Shown piece by piece: positions 1 through 11,370 of a stretch of 64,000 nt of DNA. The position numbers were made by a program, and so were the translations under genes. The DNA lies in assembly GCF_003130795.1 (NCBI RefSeq), contig NZ_CP029353.1, positions 945,501 to 1,009,500 of the forward strand. The letters are read 5' to 3'. Below the pieces are notes generated by a model that had not been told where the DNA came from, did no database searches, and was given only the letters and a program-made list of their open reading frames with translations. Each line of letters starts with the position of its first letter. The first letter of the stretch is position 1. Source of the stretch: Azospirillum thermophilum. Lineage in GTDB: Bacteria > Pseudomonadota > Alphaproteobacteria > Azospirillales > Azospirillaceae.

Positions 1-1614
1 GTCGACCAGGGCTTCGCCGCCGGCAATTCAGCCCTGCTCGACCGCGCGCTGCTCGTCCTGATGGGCGTCATCGCCCTGATGGCCGGCGCCACCTACAGCC
101 GCTTCTACCTGGTGAGCTGGATCGGCGAGCGGGTGGTGGCCGACATCCGGCGGGCGGTCTACGACCATGTGCTGACGCTGTCGCCCGGCTTCTTCGAGAC
201 CACCAAGACCGGCGAGATCCTGTCGCGCCTGACCACCGACACGACGCTTCTTCAGGTGGTGGTCGGCTCCTCCGTCTCGATCGCGCTGCGCAACACGCTG
301 CTGTTCCTCGGCGGCACCGGGATGCTGCTGGTGACCTCGCCCAAGCTGACCGGGCTGGTGGCGCTGGTGGTGCCGCTGGTGGTGGCGCCGATCATCCTGT
401 TCGGCCGGCAGGTGCGCCGGCTGTCGCGCGCCAGCCAGGACAGGGTCGCCGACGTCGGCTCCTTCGTCGAGGAGACGCTGGCCGCCATCCGCACCGTCCA
501 GGCCTTCACCCACGAGGCCATCGACCGCGCCCTGTTCGGCCGCCGGGTGGAGGAGGCGTTCGACGTCGCCATCCGCCGGGTGAAGGTGCGCGCCGTCATG
601 ACGGTGATCGTCATCGTGCTGGTCTTCGGCGCGGTCGGCACCATCCTGTGGATCGGCGGCCATGACGTGCTGGCCGGCCGCATCTCGGCGGGCGAGCTGT
701 CGGCCTTCGTCATCTATGCCGTGGTGGTCGCCGGATCGGTCGGTGCCATCAGCGAGGTGATGGGCGACCTGCAGCGCGCCGCCGGCGCCACCGAGCGGCT
801 GGTCGACCTGCTGGCGACCCGGTCGGAGATCCGTCCCCCGCCTCGCCGGTGGCGCTGCCGGTGCCGGCGCGGGGCGCCCTGTCCTTCGGGCAGGTGCGCT
901 TCCACTACCCCTCGCGCCCCGACTGGGCGGCGCTGGAAGGCTTCACGCTCGACGTGGCGCCGGGCGAGCGGGTGGCGCTGGTCGGGCCGTCGGGGGCGGG
1001 CAAGTCCACCGTCTTCCAGCTCCTGCTGCGCTTCTACGACCCGCAGGCGGGGTGGTGCGGCTGGACGGGGTGGACGTGAAGGCCGCCGATCCGGTGGAGC
1101 TGCGCAGCCGCATCGGCCTCGTCGCGCAGGATCCCGTCATCTTCTCCGCCAATGCCTGGGAGAACATCCGCTATGGCCGGCCCGGCGCCGGCGACGCCGA
1201 GGTGCGTGCCGCCGCCGAGGCGGCCCACGCGCTGGAGTTCCTCGACGCCCTGCCGGAGGGATTCGACACCTTCCTCGGCGAGAAGGGCGTAAGGCTGTCG
1301 GGGGGCAGCGCCAGCGCATCGCCATCGCCCGCGCCATCCTGCGCGACCCGCCGGTTCTGCTGCTGGACGAGGCGACCAGCGCACTCGACGCCGAGAGCGA
1401 GCGGATGGTGCAGGACGCGCTCGACCGGCTGATGCATGGCCGGACCACGCTGATCGTCGCCCACCGCCTTGCCACCGTGCTCAACGCCGACCGCATCGTG
1501 GTGATGGAGCAGGGGCGGGTGGTGGAGACCGGGACCCATGGCGAACTGGTGCGCCAGGGCGGGCTCTATGCCCGTCTGGCCGCGCTGCAGTTCGATCAGG
1601 CGCCGGCGGTCTGA
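1..1614 (+). pseudogene. ABC exporter (fused membrane and ATPase domains), 5'-partial, frame broken three times as sequenced
   Basis: The gene enters from the left edge already in frame, so its start is outside the window. Residues 1 to about 270 form the six-helix ABC exporter membrane domain ([17 protein letters not shown] is typical). The ATPase domain follows in pieces: Walker [10 protein letters not shown] in frame 3 (near 985-1010), the Q-loop region in frame 2 (1052-1300), then the ABC signature, Walker [12 protein letters not shown] and H-loop IVAHRL in frame 1. Three one-base contractions, at C835-839, G1049-1052 and G1300-1305, explain all frame changes; adding one base to each gives a continuous protein of 538 residues with every ABC motif. 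It belongs to the MsbA/lipid or multidrug exporter family in the inner membrane; the substrate cannot be told. Errors in the read are more likely than gene decay, since no motif is otherwise damaged. Confidence 0.85.
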
Positions 1615-1638
1615 GCGGCCGGCCGCGGGGCGGCGGGG

Positions 1639-2118
1639 TCAGCGGAACTTCGGCCGCCGGCCCGCCTTCAGCGCCTGCACCGCCTGGTCGAGCGTCTGGA
1701 GGAACTGGGAGCGGTCGCGCTGGCTCATCGGCGCGTTGCCGCCGCCGGCCACCCCCATGTCGCGCAGGTCCTGCATCAGCGCGCGGGAGGCCAGGGCCTG
1801 GCCGATGTTGTCGCCGGTGAAGGGGCGGCCGGTCGGGCCGATCACCACCGCGCCACGCTTGACGCAGCGGTCGGCCAGCGGGATGTCGGCGGTCACCACG
1901 ACGTCGGTCGGCCCGGCCCGCTCGGCGATCCAGTTGTCGGCGGCGTCGAAGCCGTCGCCGACCACCACCAGCTCCGCCCGGCATTCGGTCGGCAGGCGCA
2001 GCGGGCTGTTGGCGACCAGCAGCACCGTGCAGCCGGTCCGTCCGGCCACCTTGTAGATCTCCGGCTTTACCGGGCAGGCATCGGCATCCACATAGATATT
2101 GATCGCGATGTCGGCCAC
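1639..2118 (-). CDS. UPF0178 (YaiI/YqxD, DUF188) family protein
   Basis: The 159-residue protein has the family's N-terminal block [10 protein letters not shown], a central [12 protein letters not shown] and the [10 protein letters not shown] segment, and is full length for the family. The fold is PIN-like, but the biological role of YaiI proteins is not established. The start is a GTG at 2118, backed by an AAGGAGA ribosome binding site about seven bases upstream. It is convergent with the ABC exporter (25 bases between stops) and divergent from ettA. Confidence 0.9.
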   Translation of the reverse strand: MADIAINIYVDADACPVKPEIYKVAGRTGCTVLLVANSPLRLPTECRAELVVVGDGFDAADNWIAERAGPTDVVVTADIPLADRCVKRGAVVIGPTGRPFTGDNIGQALASRALMQDLRDMGVAGGGNAPMSQRDRSQFLQTLDQAVQALKAGRRPKFR

Positions 2119-2236
2119 CGGCGCCTCTCCTTCGTCGTTTCACAGGGCGTCCTTATGCGCTAAAACCTCGGTCCAGCGAAGTGGCGCCGCGGGCGGCGTC
2201 CAATTTTCTTTCCCGTGCAGAAGGTCGGAGCGGCGC

Positions 2237-3913
<1,677 letters not shown>

Positions 3914-3940
3914 CCGGCCGCGGGATGTCCCGATAAGGCG

Positions 3941-3975
3941 AAAGCCCCTCTCCGGCGACGGAGGGGGGCTTTTCG
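3941..3975 (+). terminator. Intrinsic terminator after ettA
   Basis: A 13-bp stem with one G.U pair (AAAGCCCCTCTCC against GGAGGGGGGCTTT) and a six-base loop is followed by TTTTCGTTT. It lies between the convergent ends of ettA and the minus-strand HTH gene and could serve both, though the T-run is clearer in the ettA direction. Confidence 0.85.
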
Positions 3976-4002
3976 TTTGGCCGGACTGGATCGTCCGGCC
4001 GC

Positions 4003-4761
4003 TCAGAGTTCGAAGAGAAGCTGGGCCGGGCCACCGGGCTTCTTGCGCTTCTTCGCCGGCTTCCTTCCGGGCGCCGCTTCCTCGCCGGCGGCGGGCTTCG
4101 CCGTTTCGGCCGCCGTCGGCTTCGTCTCCTCGGGCGGCTCAACCGGTTCCGGCGTCGGCTCCTCGACCGGTTCCGGCGCCGCCTCGGGGATGGGGGCGGC
4201 GGCCAGTTCGAGCAGAGAGGGTTCCGCGTCGTCGGGCTTGCCCGCTTCCGGCAGGGACTCCTGCGGCTTCGCCTCTTCCGGCAGGGCCTTTCCCTCCGGC
4301 GCCTGTGCTGCGGCGGGAGGCTCCCCGGCCGCGGCGGGCGGCTCGGCGGCGGCCTCGGCGGAAGCGGCGACCTCCTCCGTCTTCTTCCCCGCCTTCCTGC
4401 GCGGTGCGCGCGGGGTGAAGCCGACGCCCTGTTCGGCGCGCTCCAGCGCCTTGTCGCGGGCGACGGCTTCCGGCGCGTTGGGGTCGCCGTCCAGCCACTT
4501 GCCGCGCTTGATGACCTCGTTCACCCGGCCCTGGTTGACGCCGAGCTGGAAGGCGATCTCCTGCTGGGTCATGTCGGTGGTCTGGTGGAGGTGCAGGATC
4601 TCGGCCGCCAGCTCCGGAGTCATCTTGCGTCCGGTGACCCGGCGCGCCGGCCGGATGGAGCGGCTGGCCCGGTCGCGCTCCCGCAGCGATTCCAGGATCG
4701 CCAGGGCCTCCGTATTGCCGGCCGCCTTCAGCGCCTCCTCGAACTCCTTCAACGTCGCCAT
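4003..4761 (-). CDS. Helix-turn-helix protein with long Pro/Glu/Ala/Lys-rich tail
   Basis: The 252-residue protein has an N-terminal region with a clear HTH, roughly residues 47-88: TPELAAEILHLHQ then MTQQEIAFQLGVNQGRVNEV, ending in RGKWL. It looks like a sigma-70-region-4-like or resolvase-like DNA-binding helix pair. From about residue 115 the protein becomes low-complexity and rich in E, P, A and K, with repeats such as EPVEEPTPEPVEPPEE, and ends in a basic patch (KPAKKRKKPGG) and the hydrophobic LLFEL. The start ATG at 4761 has an AGAGGA site upstream. It is a probable DNA-binding regulator; its targets are unknown. Confidence 0.75.
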   Translation of the reverse strand: MATLKEFEEALKAAGNTEALAILESLRERDRASRSIRPARRVTGRKMTPELAAEILHLHQTTDMTQQEIAFQLGVNQGRVNEVIKRGKWLDGDPNAPEAVARDKALERAEQGVGFTPRAPRRKAGKKTEEVAASAEAAAEPPAAAGEPPAAAQAPEGKALPEEAKPQESLPEAGKPDDAEPSLLELAAAPIPEAAPEPVEEPTPEPVEPPEETKPTAAETAKPAAGEEAAPGRKPAKKRKKPGGPAQLLFEL

Positions 4762-5005
4762 TCCTCTACCCCGCCAAGTCGGCCGTTCCCCCGGGGGCGC
4801 GGCCTGCTGTCCTGAACCGTTCCTATAGATAAGGCAAATTGACGGGAATTTGACCGTCCGTCTTGGGAGTATCCGACGATTCGTTCAGCCGCCCGCCCGG
4901 CGGATTGGGACGTCCGGCGCGGAGATTGGGACGGAGCGGCAAGTCCTGCTCCGCCTTCCCTGCTATCGTCGGAACATCGAGACGACCCGAGCGGGAGCCA
5001 GGACC

Positions 5006-5242
5006 ATGAGCGACGAGACCAAACCCGAGGCGACGGCGGAGCACGCGCCGCAGCAGGCCGGCCCGCAGAGCGGCGAACTGTCGGACGAGGCGCTCGACGC
5101 GGTGGCCGGTGGCGCGACCTATACGATCAACATCGTCAACCAGTCGCCGGACACCAACCGCTTCCTGGTCTTCCAGAAGCCCGCCCCGGCGCCCGGCAAC
5201 CATGCCCCGATCGCCTGGAGTCCCTTGACCCCCTGGCGGTGA
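5006..5242 (+). CDS. Small double-glycine-leader peptide, RiPP/bacteriocin-precursor-like
   Basis: This 78-residue protein starts at an ATG with CCAGGACC just upstream; the longer open frame from 4850 has no ribosome binding site. Residues 1-36 look like an NHLP/Nif11-type or double-glycine leader: acidic and ending ELSDEALDAVAGG, with the Gly-Gly at 35-36. The remaining 42 residues form a compact core with INIVNQSPDTNRFLVFQKP and a Pro-rich end (SPLTPWR). There is no Cys, so lanthionine or disulfide chemistry is not expected. No modification enzyme or C39-peptidase transporter lies nearby; the ABC exporter at the left edge shows no peptidase domain in the visible part. Function is unknown. 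The stop is 17 bases from the end of the convergent pentapeptide-PilZ gene. Confidence 0.6.
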   Translation: MSDETKPEATAEHAPQQAGPQSGELSDEALDAVAGGATYTINIVNQSPDTNRFLVFQKPAPAPGNHAPIAWSPLTPWR

Positions 5243-5258
5243 GCCGCGACAGGCGGCC

Positions 5259-6742
5259 TTACCCCGCCATCTTCTGGTGGTCGAGGAAGGCGGTCTTCAG
5301 CAGGGCCTTCAGGTCGTCGCCATACTGGTGGAACCGGACGGAGAGCTGGCCGCGCTCGTCGTCGCGGTGCAGCACCACCAGATGGGCGGCGGCCTGCACC
5401 TCCTTCCGGTCGGTCATCACCACGCGGGCCGGGAACATGTCGCCGCGGCGGAAGGGCTGGTCGGGCGCCAGCAGGCACAGCCCGCCGACCGACCAGTTGC
5501 GGGTCGGGAAGACGCCATGCTCGGTATGGACCACCATGCCGGGCCGCACGAAGCGCTTCTGCCGCCGCCGCTCCTCCAGCGGGGGAGGGGGAAGGGAACC
5601 GCGGCCTCCGGCACCTTCAGGTCGGTGCCGGCGAGGATCGTCCGCTTGAAGGTGGCGCCGCGCACCACCGCCTCGCCCATGCGCGCCTCGCTCAGGTCGG
5701 CATCCGAGAAATCGGCGCCCTCGAAGTTCGTCGGCCAGGCCCGTCCGCCGGCCAGCACCGCCGGCCGGGCATCCAGCCCTCTCAGGACGGCGTGCGACAG
5801 GAAGGCGCGCCGCAGCGTGGCGCCGCGCAGTGTGGCGCCGCTGAGGTCGGCCTCGTCGAGGTCGATGTAGGACAGCTCCGCCATCTCCAGGCTGGCCTTG
5901 ACCAGCCGCGCTCCCGGCAGGCGGCAGCGCCGCAGCCTCGCCGCGGCCAGAGTCCGCCCCTCCAGATCGGCGCCCGCCACCGAGACGAGATCCAGGTCCA
6001 GCCGCCTGCCGTCCGCCCCCTGGCTGTCCACCCACCGCTCGTGCGTCGCCACCAGCTCCAGGAACTCGGCGACCGGCATGGCGGTGTAGACCGGCGGTAC
6101 GATGGCGTCGGGCGGCAGCGCGAAGGGGATGTAGGTCCGCTGCAGGGTCGCGTGGTCCATCACCGTGTTGCCGAAGGTGGCGCCGTCCAGCGTCGCCCCG
6201 CCGAAATCGGTGCCGACCAGCACGGCCGAGGTCAGCTCCGCCCCCGTCAGGTCGGCGTCGTTGAGGTCGGCCCCCGTCAGGTCGCAGCCGGCGAAGTTGG
6301 CGCCGGCCAGGATGGAACGCTCCATCTTCGCTTCGGTCAGCCGGGTCGTGCCGCCGCGGGTGGCCCTGCCTTCCGAGTCGGTCATCAGTTCGCCCGCCCG
6401 GAAATCCGCCCCGCGCAGGTTGGCGTCGGTCAGCTGCGCCCGGTGCAGGTTGGCGCCGCGCAGATCGGCGCCGGCCAGCATGGCGCCGGACAGGTTCACC
6501 CCCTCCATGTCGGCACCGAACAGGTCGGCCTGCGACAGGTCGGCCTTGACCATGCGGGTGCCCGACAGGTTGGCGCCGGCCAGCTTGGCGGCCACCAGGG
6601 AGACGCTGTCGAGGTTCAGGCGGGAGAGGTCGCGGAAGCTGAGATCGGCACGCCGCCCGCTGCTCGGCCGCTTGAGCCACTTCTGATGGGCGAGGATGAT
6701 CGCGCGCAGTTCCTCGATCTCTTTCGGGTCGCGTTCGGCCAT
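5259..6742 (-). pseudogene. Pentapeptide-repeat protein with C-terminal PilZ domain; one frameshift as sequenced
   Basis: The N-terminal part (about residues 1-385) is two blocks of A(D/N)LxG pentapeptide repeats, each introduced by a short helical module (LAHQKWLKRP near residue 18 and THERWVDSQGADGRRLDL near the middle). After the C-run at 5581-5585 the frame changes by one base; restoring a base joins it to about 110 residues with the PilZ signature: RRRQKRF (RxxxR) followed by NWSVGG (N/DxSxxG). The repaired protein is 494 residues. PilZ domains bind cyclic di-GMP, so this is a predicted c-di-GMP-responsive right-handed beta-helix protein. No signal peptide or membrane segment is visible, so it is likely cytoplasmic. 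Its first two modules match the paralogue at 37510-38823. The break is probably a base-call error. Confidence 0.8.
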
Positions 6743-6856
6743 CGGTCGGGGGGTTCCGCAGCAGGCTCAACAAGGACGGGCGGTCGCCGGCAGAATACCG
6801 GTTCCGGCGCGCCGCGTCACGCGATGGTGGTAGGCCCTTCGTGCAATTCGCTGCAA

Positions 6857-6886
6857 TGAAAAAGGGCCGCCCCGCGGGACGGCCCT
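6857..6886 (-). terminator. Intrinsic terminator after mlaC
   Basis: On the minus strand the sequence forms a stem AGGGCCGTCCC against GGGGCGGCCCT with one mismatch and is followed by TTTTTC. It sits 35 bases past the mlaC stop and ends the mlaA-mlaC unit. Confidence 0.8.
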
Positions 6887-6920
6887 GAGTCGGCGTGCCG
6901 GACCGTGAACCGGCGGCAGG

Positions 6921-7535
6921 TCAGCCGGCGGTGCCGGTCTTCTGCCGCATGGCGCGCAGCAGGCCTTCGATCTGCCCGCCGCTGGAACTGATGACCGAGG
7001 CGAACTCGGACCGCTGGGTGACGCTCATGCTGACGCCCTCGACGATCACGTCGATGATCTTGAAGCCGGCGTCGCGCTTGCGCACGCGCCAGTCGACATT
7101 CACCGGCGGGCCGTTCGGCCGCACGATCTGGGTGGTGACCACCGCGTCGGTGTCGCCCTCGGGGCGGCTGCCGGTGATCTTGAAGGTCTCGCCCGAATAT
7201 TCGACGAAGCGATCGGCATAGGTGGCGACGATCATCTTCTCGAACAGCTTCTGGTACTCGTCCTGCTGCTGCGGCGTGGCCTGGTTCCAGAACCGGCCGA
7301 GCACGAAGCGCCCGATGTACGGGACGTCGAAGCCGCGATAGAGCAGGGTGCGGAACTTCTGCACCGACTGATCGCGCGGGACGCTCTTGTCCGAGAAGGT
7401 GGCGATCGCCTCGTTGCCGAGCGACTGGATGAAGGCACCCGCCCCGGCATCGGCCTGGGCGAGGACGGATCGGCCGGCCCAGCTGCTCACCGCGAGCAGG
7501 GCCGCGCACGCGACGAACAAACGACGTGTCAGCAT
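6921..7535 (-). CDS. mlaC: MlaC/Ttg2D-family phospholipid-binding periplasmic protein
   Basis: The 204-residue protein begins with a signal peptide (MLTRRLFVACAALLAV, cleavage near VLAQA). The mature part has the MlaC pattern: KFRTLLYRGFDVPYIGRFVLGRFW, then EYQKLFEKMIVATYADRF and the C-terminal beta sheet ending in a Ser/Gly-rich stretch. MlaC shuttles phospholipids between MlaA at the outer membrane and the MlaFEDB ABC transporter at the inner membrane. It follows mlaA on the same strand, 135 bases downstream, which supports the assignment. The MlaFEDB genes are not in the window. Confidence 0.93.
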   Translation of the reverse strand: MLTRRLFVACAALLAVSSWAGRSVLAQADAGAGAFIQSLGNEAIATFSDKSVPRDQSVQKFRTLLYRGFDVPYIGRFVLGRFWNQATPQQQDEYQKLFEKMIVATYADRFVEYSGETFKITGSRPEGDTDAVVTTQIVRPNGPPVNVDWRVRKRDAGFKIIDVIVEGVSMSVTQRSEFASVISSSGGQIEGLLRAMRQKTGTAG

Positions 7536-7625
7536 GGCATTCGAAAAGTGGCTGCCCTGGGGGCTTTGTCAACACTCTTTGCGTGATAACAATCGCCTGG
7601 AGGGGCCTTGCGGTTCCCGGCAGGA

Positions 7626-7648
7626 GCGGCGGGGAGGATCCCCGCCGC
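7626..7648 (-). other. Perfect 9-bp hairpin between mlaA and mlaC
   Basis: GCGGCGGGG and CCCCGCCGC are separated by the five-base loop AGGAT. There is no T-run after it, so it is more likely an mRNA-stability or attenuation element than a full terminator. Confidence 0.5.
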
Positions 7649-7670
7649 CCGCCAGGATAGCGCCCTGCGA

Positions 7671-8444
7671 TTACGGCTTGGTATATTCCGGATATTCGGT
7701 GGCCGAGCCGGTGGAGCGGTTCTCGACCTCCGCCTGGCGCTGCTGGTGGTGCAGGCTGCGCACGGTGGCGTAGAAGTCGAGCGAGTTGCGCTTCAGGTCG
7801 TCGACCTCCTTCAGCACGCGCGAGCGGCGGTCGACGGCACCGGTGACGGCGCGGGTGACCAGCACGTTCTTGTGGTCCTGGGCGTAGGCCCAGATGCGCA
7901 CCGGATCGGCCACCGTGTCGACGCCGTAGCCGACCGCATCGCGCAGGTTCGACGGGCCGAGCAGCGGCAGCACCAAGTACGGCCCCTCGTCGACGCCCCA
8001 GACGGCCAGCGTCTGGCCGAAATCCTCGGGCTTGTTGGGGATGCCGGCCTGGCTCGCCACGTCGGCGATGCCGCCGGCGCCCAGGATGGTGTTGGTCATG
8101 AAGCGGCCGGTCGCGTCGCTCGCCCCCTGCAGGTCGCCCTGGAGGAGGTTGTTGGCGATGTAGAGCGGCCCCAGCAGGTTGTCGATGAAGTTGTGGATGG
8201 CGTCGCGCACGGGGTCCGGAACCACGACGACATAGACCTCTGCCGCCGGGCGCAGCGCCAGCGTGTCCACGGCCTCGTTCGCCGCGAAGACGAAGCGGTT
8301 CGGCACCTCGAGCGGGTCATAGACCTCCTGGCTCGCGGTTGCGCCCGAATCGGCCGGCTTGTTCGCGCAGGCGGCGGCGGACAGGGCCAGGGCGGCAACA
8401 GCGGCCGAACGGAGGAGGGAGCGGGTGAATTGTGCCAGCTTCAT
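7671..8444 (-). CDS. mlaA: MlaA/VacJ-family outer-membrane lipoprotein
   Basis: The protein of 257 residues starts MKLAQFTRSL and carries a lipoprotein signal with a lipobox ending AAAC, Cys26 being the predicted lipidated residue. The mature part shows MlaA hallmarks: YDPLEVPNRFVFAANEAVD, RDAIHNFIDNLLGP, NTILGAGGIADVAS and GPYLVLPLLGPSNLRDAVGY. MlaA removes misplaced phospholipids from the outer leaflet of the outer membrane and hands them to MlaC, encoded next. The open frame extends 43 codons upstream, but the signal peptide fixes the start at 8444. It is divergent from the ArsR-type gene. Confidence 0.95.
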   Translation of the reverse strand: MKLAQFTRSLLRSAAVAALALSAAACANKPADSGATASQEVYDPLEVPNRFVFAANEAVDTLALRPAAEVYVVVVPDPVRDAIHNFIDNLLGPLYIANNLLQGDLQGASDATGRFMTNTILGAGGIADVASQAGIPNKPEDFGQTLAVWGVDEGPYLVLPLLGPSNLRDAVGYGVDTVADPVRIWAYAQDHKNVLVTRAVTGAVDRRSRVLKEVDDLKRNSLDFYATVRSLHHQQRQAEVENRSTGSATEYPEYTKP

Positions 8445-10786
<2,342 letters not shown>

Positions 10787-10853
10787 GGCGACGGCAGGGC
10801 TCGGCCTGTGCTAGTTTGACGCAGCGGCACGGACGGTGCGGAGGGCGGACGCG

Positions 10854-11327
10854 ATGGACGGTCGGATCGGCTACGACGACGACTTCTATGCCTGGACGCA
10901 GGAGCAGGCGCGGCTTCTGCGCGAGGCGGCGTCCGAGCGGTCCAACTCGCCCATCGACCATGAGAACCTGGCCGAGGAGATCGAGGGCATGGGGCGGTCC
11001 GACGCACGGGCGCTCAACAGCGCGCTGATGCGCGTGATCGAACACCTCCTGAAGCTCGACCACTCTCCGGCCGCCGCGCCGCGCGCCGGCTGGCGAAGCT
11101 CGGTCATCAACCACCGGATCGAGGCGCTGGAGCAACTGGAGACCAGCCCCAGCCTGCGCAACCGCATCGAACTCGAGCGCGCCTACCGCAACGCCCTGCG
11201 CCTTGCCGCGGACGGGCTGGCCCGGGACGGCATCGCGCCGCACGCCCTGCCGGCCGAATGCCCCTACACGCTCGGCCAGCTCCTCGACCACGACTGGTGG
11301 CCCGCCGGCCGCCAGGACCAGCCCTGA
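10854..11327 (+). CDS. DUF29 family protein
   Basis: This 157-residue protein has the DUF29 pattern: YDDDFYAWTQEQARLLRE, then LAEEIEGMGRSDARAL, LMRVIEHLLKLDH and the closing CPYTLGQLLDHDWWP. DUF29 proteins are common in cyanobacteria and alphaproteobacteria and have no known function. ATG 10854 is chosen over GTG 10836 because GGAGG lies about ten bases before it. It lies between metF and metH with gaps of 67 and 43 bases on the same strand, so it is likely carried on the same transcript although a role in methionine synthesis is not known. Confidence 0.88.
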   Translation: MDGRIGYDDDFYAWTQEQARLLREAASERSNSPIDHENLAEEIEGMGRSDARALNSALMRVIEHLLKLDHSPAAAPRAGWRSSVINHRIEALEQLETSPSLRNRIELERAYRNALRLAADGLARDGIAPHALPAECPYTLGQLLDHDWWPAGRQDQP

Positions 11328-11370
11328 CCTCCCGTCTCCCGACGCCAAGCCAACGGACAAGACCCGACCC

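Noticed and set aside
1-1614. Programmed frameshifting as the cause of the broken ABC exporter frame
   Set aside because: Three shifts of the same sign in plain G/C runs, with no slippery heptamer or downstream pseudoknot evident, fit base-call error far better.
4850-5005. Longer N-terminus for the double-glycine peptide gene
   Set aside because: The extension has no ribosome binding site, reads as GC-rich random sequence and would bury the leader.
5006-5242. A full RiPP cluster together with the ABC exporter at the left edge
   Set aside because: The exporter's visible part has no C39 peptidase, is separated by ettA and two other genes, and no maturation enzyme is present.
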